A stretch of 64,000 nucleotides of DNA. Source: Laspinema palackyanum D2c. GTDB taxonomy: Bacteria > Cyanobacteriota > Cyanobacteriia > Cyanobacteriales > Laspinemataceae. The notes under the pieces were generated by a model. The model was given only the letters and a program-made list of their open reading frames with translations, was not told the origin of the DNA and made no database searches. This document shows, one piece after another, positions 34,822 to 45,014 of this stretch. The translations under genes were made by a program, and so were the position numbers. The stretch's first letter is position 1, and every line of letters begins with the position of its first letter. The stretch covers positions 62,001 to 126,000 of the forward strand of contig NZ_JAMXFD010000009.1 in assembly GCF_025370875.1 (NCBI RefSeq), written 5' to 3'.

Positions 34822-37631
34822 TTTTTCTTCCCATAAAATACCCGGAAAAATACCTTCTCCATCTCCACCCAAACGAACAACAACGAACTAAATCCTAAAC
34901 AAACTGCCAACTCAGTTGGCGTCAACCAATGGGTTCCAAAAAATGCCCGTAACGGTTGCACATAAATCAACATAAGTTGAAGAATCGTGGTAATAATCAC
35001 CGCCCCAAATACAAACGGATTCGACAACGGATTTAACTGAATCGTTAACTGAGTATTGGACCGAACCGCGATCGCATGACCCATCTGAGCAATACACAAA
35101 GTCGTAAATACCATCGTTTTCCAGCGGTCCGGAGACAATCCCTCCCCTAGAACCGTGTGTGTGTAAGAATATGCCCACATCATTAAGGCAATAGAAATAA
35201 TCGCAAACACAATCCCAATGCGCACCATATACAACCCCAAACCCCGGGCAAAAATATTCTCCCGAGGACTAAAAGGAGGCCGATTCATGACATCCGGTTC
35301 TGGCGGTTCAACGGCCAATGCTAACGCGGGAAACCCATCCGTCACCAGATTCATCCAGAGAATTTGTAACGGCGTGAGGGGAACACCGGGTAATCCTAAC
35401 AAAGGTGCAGCGGCGATCGTCAGCAATTCCCCAATATTAGACCCGAGAATGTATTTAATAAACCGGCGAATATTCGTATAAACTACTCGCCCTTCTTCCG
35501 TCGCAGCAACAATGGTAGCAAAATTATCATCCAGAAGTACCATGTCGCTGGCTTCTTTACTCACATCGGTTCCCGTAATCCCCATTGCAATCCCGATATC
35601 CGCTTGTTTGAGGGCTGGTGCATCGTTTACCCCGTCCCCGGTCATCGCGACAAATTTACCCCGTTTCTGCAACGCTTGGACAATTCTGAGCTTATGTTCC
35701 GGAGAGACTCGGGCATATACACTAACGTGATCCACCTCCCGTTCTAACTCCTCTTGGGGCATTTCTTCCAACTCTTGACCGATGAGGACCCGATCGCCCT
35801 CTTGAGCAATTCCCAAATCCTGGGCAATGGCGATCGCGGTGAGTTGATGATCTCCCGTAATCATAATCGGTCGAATCCCCGCCCTGCGACATTTCACCAC
35901 CGCCTCACGCACTTCTGGTCGGGGTGCATCTAACATTCCCACCATTCCCAACCAAACTAACTCCCGTTCCGTCTGGTCTTCTGAACTCTCTGGCGGTTCT
36001 TGCGTTAACGGTTTATAAGCAAATCCGAGAACCCGCAACCCCCTAGCTGCTAAATCGTTATTCCGGTCTAAAACCTGCTGTCGTTGCACCTCCGAAAGGG
36101 GTTGAATCTGGTTACCCATCAGAATTTGAGTACAACAGTCTAAGGTTAACTCAGGAGACCCTTTGGTAAACATCACGAAGGGCGTTGAATCCTGACTCAG
36201 AACCGCAAATTCAGGATTAGAAACTTGAGAGATGACACTCATCCGTTTGCGTTCCGAGGAGAAAGGAAACTCACTGATTCGAGGCAGTTGGGGAGAGAGG
36301 CGATCGCCAGTGAATTCCAACTTACCCGCTAACACCAGTAACGCCCCTTCCGTCGGGTCCCCCACAATTGCCCAGTCATTATTCTCGTACTGCAACACTG
36401 CATCATTGCACTGCACACAACTCAACAGCAGGGTTTCCAGTTCGGGATACTCCCCTAACTTACCCACCCCAATTTTTGTCCCATTTTCACCTAAAAAATC
36501 TCCCGTGGGTTGATATCCTTCTCCCGTCACCGTGAAGCTGTGACTCGGAGTTTCCACCCCTTGGACCACCATTTTATTTTGAGTTAACGTGCCGGTTTTA
36601 TCCGAGCAAATTGTGGTAACACTCCCCAAAGTTTCCACCGCAGGCAATTTGCGAATTAAGGCATGACGCTTAACCATGCGCTGGGTCCCCAGGGCCAGAG
36701 TCACGGTAATCACTGCCGGTAACCCCTCGGGGACGATCGCCACCGCCATACTCAGGGAAATTTCTAACAGATGATTAAATGCTGACATTCCCTCAACCAG
36801 GGTGCCCCCAATGACCACGATCGCCACCAGAATTAAGGACCCCGTGACCAACACATTCCCGAGTTGAGTCATCCGTTGTTGCAGGGGAGTATCTTCACTT
36901 TCCACCCCCTGAATCAAAGTGGCAATTTTACCCAATTCCGTACGCATTCCGGTGCCAGTCACGATCGCCTTAGCCCGTCCCTTGACCACTTCCGTGCCAC
37001 AAAAGACCATATTCAGGCGATCGCCCAGGGATGTATTCTCCGGCAACTGGATCAGCGCATCTTTTTCTACCGAATGCGCCTCCCCCGTCAAAGCAGACTC
37101 GCGGATTTGCAAATTAGACTCTTCTAGGAGTTTGGCATCGGCTGCCACCTGCACCCCCGCTTCCAAAAACATCAAATCTCCCGGGACCACGTCCGTTGAG
37201 GCGACTTCCAGCAGTTTTCCATCCCGCAGAACTCGGACCAGAGGAGAGGCCAAACTTTTCAACGCAGCGAGGGCTTTTTCCGCCCTGGTTTCCTGAAGAT
37301 AGCCCAATACCCCATTCAGAATCACGATTAGCATAATCGCCACCGCATCCTTGGGAAACTCTCGCTGCTGAATAGCCAAAAATCCTGAAATAAAAGCAAC
37401 CCCGATCAGCATCAATAACATAATGTTTTTGAACTGATCCAGTAAAATAATCCACGGACTGCGACCGGCAGTTTCTTGCAGTTCATTAGGGCCGTACTTC
37501 TGCAAGCGTTCCGATACCTCCGCAGTGCTTAATCCCGTCGCGGGATCAACCTGGAGTTTTTCCAGGGTGGTATCGATGTCGAATGTATGCCAAGGGACCG
37601 GCGTATTTTGCCTAGAAGAATTTGCAGACAT
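34791..37631 (-). CDS. P-type Ca2+-transporting ATPase (SERCA-like, type IIA)
   Basis: This 946-residue pump has the phosphorylation site [13 protein letters not shown], the TGE actuator loop ([11 protein letters not shown]) and the hinge [21 protein letters not shown]. Ion ligands look like those of SERCA: PEGLPA in M4, N and E of GSNIGEL in M5, and NLVTDG in M6. Both calcium sites may therefore be present. The ion is inferred from these motifs. I start at the ATG giving [17 protein letters not shown]; the open frame upstream to 37739 shows no resemblance. The C-terminal TPTGVKTPV and the stop are encoded by a palindromic element. Confidence 0.9.
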   Translation of the reverse strand: MSANSSRQNTPVPWHTFDIDTTLEKLQVDPATGLSTAEVSERLQKYGPNELQETAGRSPWIILLDQFKNIMLLMLIGVAFISGFLAIQQREFPKDAVAIMLIVILNGVLGYLQETRAEKALAALKSLASPLVRVLRDGKLLEVASTDVVPGDLMFLEAGVQVAADAKLLEESNLQIRESALTGEAHSVEKDALIQLPENTSLGDRLNMVFCGTEVVKGRAKAIVTGTGMRTELGKIATLIQGVESEDTPLQQRMTQLGNVLVTGSLILVAIVVIGGTLVEGMSAFNHLLEISLSMAVAIVPEGLPAVITVTLALGTQRMVKRHALIRKLPAVETLGSVTTICSDKTGTLTQNKMVVQGVETPSHSFTVTGEGYQPTGDFLGENGTKIGVGKLGEYPELETLLLSCVQCNDAVLQYENNDWAIVGDPTEGALLVLAGKLEFTGDRLSPQLPRISEFPFSSERKRMSVISQVSNPEFAVLSQDSTPFVMFTKGSPELTLDCCTQILMGNQIQPLSEVQRQQVLDRNNDLAARGLRVLGFAYKPLTQEPPESSEDQTERELVWLGMVGMLDAPRPEVREAVVKCRRAGIRPIMITGDHQLTAIAIAQDLGIAQEGDRVLIGQELEEMPQEELEREVDHVSVYARVSPEHKLRIVQALQKRGKFVAMTGDGVNDAPALKQADIGIAMGITGTDVSKEASDMVLLDDNFATIVAATEEGRVVYTNIRRFIKYILGSNIGELLTIAAAPLLGLPGVPLTPLQILWMNLVTDGFPALALAVEPPEPDVMNRPPFSPRENIFARGLGLYMVRIGIVFAIISIALMMWAYSYTHTVLGEGLSPDRWKTMVFTTLCIAQMGHAIAVRSNTQLTIQLNPLSNPFVFGAVIITTILQLMLIYVQPLRAFFGTHWLTPTELAVCLGFSSLLFVWVEMEKVFFRVFYGKKKTPTGVKTPV

Positions 37632-37886
37632 GAGTGTAATCAAGGTGATGAGAGGGGGAGAGTGGCAGCGCAGGACCCGGAGAGTTTGGCACAACAATTG
37701 ATTAAAATTGCCAGTCTCCTGACCCCTAACCCCGGACAAATTCTACTCGGAATTGGACAGCATTCTTCCTAAATCTGTAGAGGCGATTCACGAATCGCCC
37801 CTACAGGATTTAGGGTGGATTCTCAAAATAAGTGTCAGTCCTGTGGGAGTTGGATTTGGGAGTGTAACAACCTCCATGAGGCAGTC

Positions 37887-38339
37887 TTATCCGTTGAGAG
37901 TCCCTTCAGTCGCGAGTCTTGCTTTGATCTGTTGGAGGTAGTCCCATCCCCGTTGCAGTGCCACCGGACGGGCAATCCGTTCCGATATCCACTCTGCAAC
38001 GGTGCGACTATTCCACAATCCGCCATTGGGAGGGGGGCCTTGGAGTGCTTCCCATAATTCGGTTTCCTGTTGGGGAGACAGCAACGGTTCGGCACCCGGG
38101 TTCTCATGACGGCGATCGCCCAGTCCGGCGCTGCCTTCCTTATTATAACGACGCGCCACCTGCCGGATCCAATCCCGACAATACCCCGTCACCTCCGCCA
38201 CCTGTTCCGTGGCAAAGCCTTTTGCCAACAGCCAGATGATTTGATAATGGGTGCGTTCTACCGGGTCTTTGGAGTGGCGATAGCGAGTTTCCAGTTCTAC
38301 TACACTCAAATGAGCTTGAATAGTGATGCGTCTGGGCAT
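37887..38339 (-). pseudogene. Relic of an IS630-type transposase (N-terminal HTH half)
   Basis: The 150 residues match the N-terminal part of IS630-family transposases: HLSVVELETRYRHSKDPVERTHYQIIWLLAKGFATEQVAEVTGYCRDWIRQVARRYNKEGSAGLGDRRH, then a winged-helix part GGLWNSRTVAEWISERIARPVALQRGWDYLQQI. After that, RPRH and the DDE catalytic domain should follow, but the frame ends at LATEGTLNG and no DDE motif is found in any frame of the 250 bp downstream. It is probably a truncated remnant, or a domesticated DNA-binding protein. No terminal inverted repeats were recognised. Confidence 0.65.
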
Positions 38340-38618
38340 AGAGCATCAGAATGAGACAGCATATCATCACTATACGCTCCGATTCAGAACCCTGTCCAAT
38401 TTCCCCATTTCCTGGAAATTCCTGGGGGAGAAACCCCTTACATTCGCAAGGGTCTTACAAGAGTAGGTTTTTTAGGTTGAGGGTGATTCTCCGGTCCCCT
38501 CCCCTTGGCAAGGGGAGGGGACAAGAAGGACTCCCGGGGTCCAGTTGTTTGCGCGGTGACGGAATCGCGGGGGAATGTCCTGTATGTTAAGACGGTTTAT
38601 TAAAAAGGAAGGGCAATC
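38340..38618. other. Gap with repeat copy
   Basis: A copy of the GGTCCCCTCCCCTTGG palindrome is at 38493-38522. No gene is supported. The last 20 bases contain AAAGGAAGGGC, the likely ribosome binding site of the next gene. Confidence 0.4.
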
Positions 38619-38840
38619 ATGAACCCCAATCGGGACTTGCAAACGGCAAAACCCCATCAGGTCAACTATCGGGATTGGACCATTTTGGTCTTTCCCGGAA
38701 CTGATGGATACCGTCCCTTGTGCCTTGCCTCAGAAACGGAGGTCCTCAGCGATACGAAACCCTATCCCACTCCCGAGGTGGCGATCGCTGCGGGGAAGCG
38801 TTTTATCGACCGGGCGATCGGTCATCAAGAGGTGGCGTAA
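38619..38840 (+). CDS. Small conserved protein, function unknown
   Basis: This 73-residue acidic-neutral protein reads MNPNRDLQTAKPHQVNYRDWTILVFPGTDGYRPLCLASETEVLSDTKPYPTPEVAIAAGKRFIDRAI. The pattern (short beta strands WTILVFPG, a helix at PEVAIAAGKRFID) resembles unnamed small proteins of other filamentous cyanobacteria. There are no membrane segment and no metal motif. A good ribosome binding site precedes the ATG. Neighbours give no hint of function. Confidence 0.6.
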   Translation: MNPNRDLQTAKPHQVNYRDWTILVFPGTDGYRPLCLASETEVLSDTKPYPTPEVAIAAGKRFIDRAIGHQEVA

Positions 38841-39021
38841 TTCATCGGATTTTGTTATTTATCCCCCCATCATGACCCGACTGAGAGGGTAAGCGATCGG
38901 TTTTTCTCAACTCAGGATAGGGTCACATCAGTTCGACGTTTTTGAGGATATTACGAATCATAAATTCTTGAATGATTGGGGGCGCAAGTTATGCGCCCTT
39001 TCGATTTGGTAATGACTGGGG

Positions 39022-39140
39022 GAACGACTGAAGTCGTTACTACGAACATTGGAGAGAACGACTGAAGTCGTTACTACGAACATTGGAGAGAACGACTGAA
39101 GTCGTTACTACGAACATTGGAGAAAACGACTCAAGTCGTG
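39022..39140. repeat. Tandem array of family B repeats, reverse orientation
   Basis: Three full 34-bp units read GAACGACTGAAGTCGTTACT, then ACGAACATTGGAGA. A fourth is degenerate (AACGACTCAAGTCGTGAGG). The core is the same AACGACTGAAGTCGTT palindrome as at 24239-24420, read from the other strand. The surrounding gap 38841-39259 has no gene. Confidence 0.88.
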
Positions 39141-39259
39141 AGGTTGAGCTGGATTTTGAATTAATGGTTCATAGTGTGGGATAATTGGGACTGAGGACTG
39201 AACTTCGGGATAGCCGAAATTCATCGTTCTAACTCGGGGTTATCTTTCTGTAGACACTC

Positions 39260-40960
39260 ATGCAATATCAACAGTTACGACAGCAATTAAATCAATTGGA
39301 TGGCCGAAGTTATAAGGCGTATAAAGATATCCAGGGTCGCTACAAATTCTCGGATTTTACCCTGTCTATCGATTATGTTCAGGGAGACCCGTTTGCATCA
39401 CCGAGTAAACTTTCCGTGCGAGTACCTCAATCGGTAGCGGGTTTTCCCGAGGAATTATATCAGTCTCGGAGTCGAAATATTGCGTTGGGAGATTATCTCA
39501 CGCGGGAATTTTCTCAGGCGGCGAGGCAGGTTTCCACCCGACGGGGAACGGGGAAAAGTGGTCAAATTGCGATCGCCAAGGTAACTCAAGAGGTCCTAGA
39601 ACGCAGTTGTGCTACCATCAATTCCGATTGGGTGGAAATTCGCTTCAACGTCGGACTTCCCGCCCAAGGACGGCGAATTTTGGGCCATCTCGCCGGGGAA
39701 ATGCTCTGCGATGATATCCCCAAAATTGTAGAAAAGGCGCTGTTTTACCGCAATCTGAATCAGTCGAAAATTCGCACTCAGGTGGAAACCATTGAAGATG
39801 CCGACTGGTTGCGCGATCGCCTCCCAGAACAGAATCTAATCGCCTTTATTGCCAATGGTGCCATTCTACCTCGCCGCAGTGGCGTAGACGATCGCCCATT
39901 AATTGCCACGGAAGCAATTCCCTTCGTCTCTCCGGAGTCATTCCAAGTAGAATTTAACTGTCCCAATCGCGGCAACATTATCGGCATGGGAATTCCCTCG
40001 GGAATTACCCTCATTGTCGGAGGCGGTTATCATGGCAAATCTACCTTACTCCGGGCGATCGAAGTCGGGGTTTATAATCACATTCCCGGCGATGGTCGAG
40101 AATTTGTCATCACCGATCCAGGGGCGATGAAAATCCGGGCAGAAGATGGTCGTAGCGTCGTCGGAGTGGATATTTCACCCTTTATCAATCATTTACCCCA
40201 AGGTCGTTCTACCCAACAGTTTTCCACGGCAAATGCCAGCGGCAGCACCTCACAATCTGCTAATATTATGGAAGCATTGGAAGCAGGCACAACAGTATTA
40301 TTGGTGGATGAAGATACGGCAGCGACTAATTTTATGATTCGCGATCGCCGAATGCAAGCGTTAATTGCGAAAGAAAAAGAACCCATTACACCGTTTATTG
40401 ATAAAATTAAATCCCTGACTACTCTAGGCGTTTCGACCATTTTAGTCATGGGAGGCAGCGGTGATTATTTTGATGTGGCCGATCGCGCCGTGGCAATGGA
40501 TAATTTTGTAGCTTATGATGTCACCGATCGCGCCAAAGCAGTTGCCGCAGAATATGCCACGGGTCGGCAATCGGAAGGGGGACAAGAGTTCGGGAGTATT
40601 CCCAACCGCATCCCCATTCCCAACAGTCTTGATCCCAGTTCTGGGAAACGGGATGTGCGTCTGAAAGTGCGAGATGTGGATGAAGTGCGGTTTGGCGTAG
40701 AAGACATTGATTTAACTGCCGTTGAGCAAATTGTGGACCCGGGACAATTACGGGCGATCGCGGCGGCAATGGTGTATGGGAAGGACCGCTACATGGATGG
40801 CAGGCGATCGCTACGGGAGATTCTCGATCGGGTGATGGCGGATATTGATGAACAAGGATTAGATGTGTTAACTCGGTTTCCGGAAGGGGATTTAGTGCGG
40901 TTTCGTCCTCTGGAACTCGCGGCGGCCCTGAATCGGTTGCGAACTTTACAAGTTCGATGA
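39260..40960 (+). CDS. Predicted ABC-class ATPase (PF09818 family)
   Basis: This 566-residue stand-alone ATPase of the ABC class is not a transporter subunit, as it has no permease partner. Walker A is GGGYHGKSTLLRAIE near residue 255, Walker B is TTVLLVDEDTAATNFMIRD, and the family's C-terminal region is LTAVEQIVDPGQLRAIAAAMVYG. The N-terminus LRQQLNQLDGRSYKAYKDIQGRYKFSDFTLSIDYVQGDPFASPSKLSVRV is the family's hallmark. Its function is not established; a nucleic-acid role has been suggested for the family. It is flanked on both sides by family B palindromic elements. Confidence 0.88.
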   Translation: MQYQQLRQQLNQLDGRSYKAYKDIQGRYKFSDFTLSIDYVQGDPFASPSKLSVRVPQSVAGFPEELYQSRSRNIALGDYLTREFSQAARQVSTRRGTGKSGQIAIAKVTQEVLERSCATINSDWVEIRFNVGLPAQGRRILGHLAGEMLCDDIPKIVEKALFYRNLNQSKIRTQVETIEDADWLRDRLPEQNLIAFIANGAILPRRSGVDDRPLIATEAIPFVSPESFQVEFNCPNRGNIIGMGIPSGITLIVGGGYHGKSTLLRAIEVGVYNHIPGDGREFVITDPGAMKIRAEDGRSVVGVDISPFINHLPQGRSTQQFSTANASGSTSQSANIMEALEAGTTVLLVDEDTAATNFMIRDRRMQALIAKEKEPITPFIDKIKSLTTLGVSTILVMGGSGDYFDVADRAVAMDNFVAYDVTDRAKAVAAEYATGRQSEGGQEFGSIPNRIPIPNSLDPSSGKRDVRLKVRDVDEVRFGVEDIDLTAVEQIVDPGQLRAIAAAMVYGKDRYMDGRRSLREILDRVMADIDEQGLDVLTRFPEGDLVRFRPLELAAALNRLRTLQVR

Positions 40961-40964
40961 TTAG

Positions 40965-41035
40965 GGAACGTTCGTAGTGACTCCTTGATTGAGTCATCTT
41001 GATTTAACCCCTAAAGGGGTTACTACAAACGTTCC
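40965..41035. repeat. Short MITE-like element with family B ends
   Basis: GGAACGTTCGTAGTGACTCC at the left is mirrored by GGGGTTACTACAAACGTTCC at the right, an imperfect inverted repeat. Two internal palindromes (GACTCCTTGATTGAGTC and AACCCCTAAAGGGGTT) lie between. It begins 5 bp after the ABC-class ATPase stop and ends inside the remains of a methyltransferase gene. Confidence 0.7.
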
Positions 41036-41278
41036 GGCAAGAGGGGATGCCACAAGCGCAATCCGTTAGCAAACCCCAAGAGATAGATGGCCCCTTCTGA
41101 CCCAATCAGGTCAAAACTACCTGGAGGGTCCTCTAAGGCCCCCAGATCTGCTTGCCGAATCGTGATGCGATCGCGGCAACGGAGGCAACCGGCGAAGTGC
41201 CTCCCGCGTCGCCTCATCACTTCCGGGCCCCTCTCTCGGCAGATTGCAGTGCACCGTAAACAATGCCTCAAAATCCAT
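41023..41278 (-). pseudogene. Relic of a class I SAM-dependent methyltransferase
   Basis: From ATG 41278 one frame reads MDFEALFTVHCNLPREGPGSDEATREALRRLPPLP, the usual N-terminus of a small methyltransferase family. It then shifts, and another frame continues with RITIRQADLGALEDPPGSFDLIGSEGAIYLLGFANGLRLWHPLLP (motifs II-III region). The segment that should contain the SAM-binding motif I (DIGCGPG) is missing, and the junction falls at a CGATCGC (HIP1-like) site. The 3' end is cut by the family B element. The gene is therefore a truncated, internally deleted relic. Confidence 0.7.
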
Positions 41279-41569
41279 TCCTTCCCCCCCTCCAACTCCG
41301 TGAAAATCCGTGAAATCCGTGGTTCCCTTCCCACCCATGCAAAAATCGGATAATCTAAATGCAATCCTTTCATGGATAACCGATTCTGGTAATCAATGAT
41401 ACGAATTGTCATCCAGATTACAAATAGCCTAAACTATAAATAACAGAGCGGTCGGGAATTCCCTGATCCAAATCTTTTTTCGATATTATTGATACATTTT
41501 AACGCGATAAACCCAGGTCAATCGGACCGATTCAGAGCAACTAAAGTCAAGGATTAAAGTTGAGTCAAT
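41279..41569. other. Gap upstream of cobA
   Basis: AT-rich and without a gene. No cobalamin riboswitch or other known leader RNA was recognised. Confidence 0.4.
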
Positions 41570-42370
41570 ATGGTAGTACAATCTTCAAACTCAAGCGGAC
41601 CAAAGGCCAAGACATTGGGCAAAGTGTATTTAGTCGGCGCAGGACCAGGAGACCCGGGTTTGCTGACGATTAAGGGCAAAACCCTCTTAGAATGTGCGGA
41701 TGTGGTGATTTATGATGCCTTAGTCAGTCCGCAAATTCTCGCCCTGATTAATCCTCATGCTGAACAAATTAATGCCGGAAAACGCCGGGGACGGCATTCG
41801 TTGAAGCAAGATGAGACGACTCAAATTTTAATTGAACAGGCGCAGGTTCATGCCGTTGTGGTGCGGTTAAAAGGCGGGGATCCCTTTGTATTTGGGCGCG
41901 GTGGGGAAGAGATGGAGGATTTAATTGCCGCTGGGGTGGCGGTGGAGGTGGTCCCGGGAGTGACTTCAGGAATTGCGGCCCCTGCTTATGCGGGAATTCC
42001 CCTAACCCATCGGGGATATAGTTCTTCGGTGACGTTTGTCACGGGACATGAGACGGTGGGGAAATATCGACCCCAGGTGAATTGGCAGGCGATCGCCCAA
42101 GGTTCAGAAACCATCGCCGTCTATATGGGGGTGCATAATTTACCCTATATTACCCGGGAATTGCTGAATGCAGGGCTGAGTCCTGAGACCCCGATCGCCT
42201 TAATTAGATGGGGGACCCGCCCGGATCAAGAAGAACTGATTGGCACCTTAGAAACCATTGTCCAGCGGGTTGAAGAGAGTGGATTTGAGGCCCCTGCGAT
42301 CGCCGTGATTGGCCAGGTGGTCAATTTACATTCCATTTTATCCAGCAGTCGTCCCGCCGTTTTTGGGTAA
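41570..42370 (+). CDS. cobA: Uroporphyrinogen-III C-methyltransferase
   Basis: SUMT transfers two methyl groups from SAM to uroporphyrinogen III, giving precorrin-2 for siroheme and cobalamin. The 266-residue protein shows GKVYLVGAGPGDPGLLTIKG, DVVIYDALVS, VVRLKGGDPFVFGRGGEE, EVVPGVTSGIAAPAYAGIPLTHRG and YMGVHNLPYI, all diagnostic. There is no fused siroheme synthase (CysG) or HemD domain. A 20-residue polar N-terminus precedes the core. It is monocistronic here. Confidence 0.94.
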   Translation: MVVQSSNSSGPKAKTLGKVYLVGAGPGDPGLLTIKGKTLLECADVVIYDALVSPQILALINPHAEQINAGKRRGRHSLKQDETTQILIEQAQVHAVVVRLKGGDPFVFGRGGEEMEDLIAAGVAVEVVPGVTSGIAAPAYAGIPLTHRGYSSSVTFVTGHETVGKYRPQVNWQAIAQGSETIAVYMGVHNLPYITRELLNAGLSPETPIALIRWGTRPDQEELIGTLETIVQRVEESGFEAPAIAVIGQVVNLHSILSSSRPAVFG

Positions 42371-42425
42371 AAAAATGCCTAAAAAAAAGGAATCAGGTTT
42401 CCCCTTTCCTTCGGTGTTTTGAGGG

Positions 42426-43451
42426 TTAATTTCCGATTCTTAAGGGTAAGGAGTTGCTATCTACCCATTCGGGAATTTCTTGCAACTCCAACTCCATCCA
42501 AAAGATGCTCCCTTCGCCGACACGACTGATAACATGGAGTTCTCCTCCCATCATTTCTACTAATTTTTTACTAATAGCGAGTCCCAGTCCGGTTCCTTCT
42601 GCCATGCGGCTTTTATCACCCACTTGATGGAAAGGAAGAAAAATTTCGTTGAGCATTTCCTCGGGAATGCCGATGCCTGTATCTTGAATTTCAAAGCGAA
42701 TTTTTCGGGGGGACAGATGTCCCATGTTTTGCGGTTCTGGCTTAAGTTCCTCGGTGGTCCCGTTACTACTGGGGAGGGAACAACAACCTGGGGGGCGATC
42801 GCTCTTGCACCACTGTCCATTCACCGCATAGCCCACTTTAAAAGCAACTAAACCGGAATCCGTAAACTTAATCGCATTTCCTAATAAATTAATCAAAATT
42901 TGCCGTAATCGTTTCTGATCCGTGTAAATGCCACTGGGTAAAGGAGTAACCCGCTCACAAGTAAACGTGATCCCCTTTTGTTTAGATCTCATATCAAATA
43001 AATCGCAAATTCCCTTAAGGAAGAGGGGAAAATGAAATTCTTGGGCATCGATTTCTAATCGGCAAGCTTCGATTTTAGCAATATCCAGAATATCGGCAAT
43101 TAAAGTTAAGAGATGTTCGCCGCATTGATAAATTTTAGTCAGGTCGAGTTGTTGTTGTTCCGTGAGGTCTTCTTCTTCTTCCAACATCAGTTGGGCATAG
43201 CCTAAAATCCCATTTAAAGGGGTTCGCAATTCGTGGCTCATATTCGCTAAAAATTCGCTTTTAGCACGGCTGGCCACTTCTGCCACCTCTTTGGCTTTTA
43301 ACAGTTCCGCTTCGATATTATCGCAGTGTTCCGTGGTATTCTCCAGTAGGATCTCCAGGTCATTTTTTTCCTGCTTGAGCATTTCCACTTCACGGCGCAG
43401 GGTCTGGACCTCCAAAAGGAGCTGTTCTCTTGTTACTGTCTCTTCCCACAT
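42426..43451 (-). CDS. Sensor histidine kinase, soluble, coiled-coil input
   Basis: This 341-residue kinase has an N-terminal coiled coil (residues 5-60), then HisKA with H73 in [23 protein letters not shown]. HATPase_c follows, with N box [16 protein letters not shown], a low-complexity insert with Cys-Cys at about 225-245, G1 [12 protein letters not shown] and G2 [15 protein letters not shown]. There is no membrane helix or sensor domain, so it probably receives signal through partners. It is the third gene of a leftward group with a STAS protein and an ATPase-like regulator, resembling the slr1657-slr1659 type of neighbourhood in Synechocystis (recollection, not checked). Confidence 0.85.
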   Translation of the reverse strand: MWEETVTREQLLLEVQTLRREVEMLKQEKNDLEILLENTTEHCDNIEAELLKAKEVAEVASRAKSEFLANMSHELRTPLNGILGYAQLMLEEEEDLTEQQQLDLTKIYQCGEHLLTLIADILDIAKIEACRLEIDAQEFHFPLFLKGICDLFDMRSKQKGITFTCERVTPLPSGIYTDQKRLRQILINLLGNAIKFTDSGLVAFKVGYAVNGQWCKSDRPPGCCSLPSSNGTTEELKPEPQNMGHLSPRKIRFEIQDTGIGIPEEMLNEIFLPFHQVGDKSRMAEGTGLGLAISKKLVEMMGGELHVISRVGEGSIFWMELELQEIPEWVDSNSLPLRIGN

Positions 43452-43727
43452 AGACTTAATTTCTTCCTTTGGCGATCGCGTGACGTTTGCCGCATTTACC
43501 CCGTTGTACTCGCCTGGTTCAAGCCTTATAAAAGTTCTAGCGGTAAAGCTCCGGTTGAGGTCGCTTTAAAGTAGTTTTGAAGACTTGAAAGAGGACCAGG
43601 GATTCAACTGAGGGCAATCAGCCGCTTTGACCCTTGAGCTACCCTTGTTAAAGCAGTCCCCTGTCGCCTACGGGATAGCGACGGGTGTTATGCCCCTTAT
43701 GACCACCCCCTCCCCTGGGGTCTCTCC

Positions 43728-44075
43728 CTATTCCCATTCGAGTTCTAAAGACGGCATCAGTCGCTGTAAGTTCTTCAATGATTTTCCCTGCCACAGTAGC
43801 TTTTTAGAACCTTTGACAATCAGATTCACATTCTTTTTCTGCCGTACTTTAATCACAAACTTGGAAAGCACGTTGATCCCCGAGCTATTTAAAAATTCTA
43901 GGCCCTTGAGATTGAGAATCATCGTCTCCGGTTCTTGGTCGATCGCGCTTTCGAGGAGTTGGATAATTGGGTCATATTCATCCATACCATTCAACCGCAG
44001 GGAACCCAGGCAGTTTAGTGTCGAGGTTTCATTCTCATACCACAGGCGATAATCGTCAGTCTTAATTTCCATCAT
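43728..44075 (-). CDS. STAS-like regulator (slr1659 superfamily type)
   Basis: This 115-residue protein has the STAS/anti-anti-sigma pattern: LLESAIDQEPETMILNLKGLEFLNSSGINVLSKFVIKVRQ. The serine pair of FLNSSGI corresponds to the phosphorylatable serine of SpoIIAA-like proteins. It is expected to bind the ATPase-like partner encoded upstream (44433). The name slr1659 superfamily is from memory of cyanobacterial annotation. Start at MMEIKTDDYRLWYENE; a second ATG follows immediately. Confidence 0.8.
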   Translation of the reverse strand: MMEIKTDDYRLWYENETSTLNCLGSLRLNGMDEYDPIIQLLESAIDQEPETMILNLKGLEFLNSSGINVLSKFVIKVRQKKNVNLIVKGSKKLLWQGKSLKNLQRLMPSLELEWE

Positions 44076-44432
44076 CAGTAGTCAATCGTTAATAAGGGAT
44101 CTCGGGTTAAGGTTATAAGGAGTAAGAGGGTCAGATTGCCGCTCCTAACCGTAGTTTGCCCAGATTGGATTGCCTCCTCTCTCGTTTTTCTCCGGTTCTA
44201 GTCGATGCACTCACCCACTCGGACCGATGCTCGCCGAATCACTCCCTAGTTCATGGTACGGGACAATGCCGGGATAGTGTTCAGTAGAATTACCCCTCCA
44301 GTTCATTGATAACACTGACCCTGGGAGCCGTGAGCACCTCTGATCACTTGCGCCGCGCTCTGTTGGAGCACCTGTCCCACCGGCAACAGGATAGAAACGG
44401 ATAGGGGTCCGAGGAGCGTGATATTAATGAGT
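44076..44432. other. Gap between the two partner-switch genes
   Basis: About 360 bp with no ORF or clear hairpin recognised. It probably carries a separate promoter for the STAS gene. Confidence 0.35.
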
Positions 44433-45014
44433 CTATAATAAGAGTTGTACCATTGTGGTTACGGCGATCGCTTTTTGCTCCGCGTTCATATCTTGAAATT
44501 TCCACCCTATCTTAGCGTCATAGTCGTTGATCATGGTCAGAAAACCCACTCCCGAGGTGCTGCTGCCACCCTCTTGGGCATTTTTTTCCACTTGCTTAAT
44601 GTAGAGTTCTAGGGGATCCTCAGTGCTTAACAGTTTTAAAAATCCCTTAAATTCCCGCACTTTCTCACGGCAAATACTATTAGTGGTAACAAAAACAATT
44701 CTTTCAGGATTTAAGTGGAGTTGAATACTAATCGGAGCTCCCGGAGCCTGTGCACTAAACTTCATGGCATTTTCTAGGAGTTCATTGGCAATGTAGCTGA
44801 CTGCACATTGGATTTCGGCTTTTTTATCCGGAGGTGAAGCGGTTTCCTCACTATTTGGAAAAAACGTTGTTAAATAGTCTGCCAGAAAATCCGCCGATAA
44901 TCCATTGTTTCGCCATCGCTGTTTGAGGGGAATCGAAGCGGGAGAAAATCCCAAAATCAAATATTCCGTTCCCGAGGGCAAATCCTCAATGAAGTCTCCA
45001 AATATTTCGGTCAT
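44433..45014 (-). CDS. ATP-binding regulator (slr1658 superfamily type)
   Basis: This 193-residue protein has a GHKL-like ATP fold: N box YIANELLENAMKFSAQAPGAP, a strand RIVFVTTNSI and a glycine region TSGVGFLTMINDYDAKIGW. It resembles anti-sigma-factor or PP2C-partner kinases of partner-switching systems, here paired with the downstream STAS protein. No sigma factor is adjacent. Its short N-terminal segment (FGDFIEDLPSGTEYLILGFSPASIPLKQRW) is typical of this cyanobacterial group. Target unknown. Confidence 0.75.
   Translation of the reverse strand: MTEIFGDFIEDLPSGTEYLILGFSPASIPLKQRWRNNGLSADFLADYLTTFFPNSEETASPPDKKAEIQCAVSYIANELLENAMKFSAQAPGAPISIQLHLNPERIVFVTTNSICREKVREFKGFLKLLSTEDPLELYIKQVEKNAQEGGSSTSGVGFLTMINDYDAKIGWKFQDMNAEQKAIAVTTMVQLLL

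Noticed and set aside
39022-39140. CRISPR array
   Set aside because: The 34-bp units are nearly identical throughout, including the spacer part.
43575-43655. tRNA gene on the minus strand
   Set aside because: GGGTAGCTCAAGGGTCAAAG and TTGAATCCCTGG look like D-arm and T-arm, but no acceptor stem closes them and the anticodon loop length is wrong. At most a chance or degraded relic.
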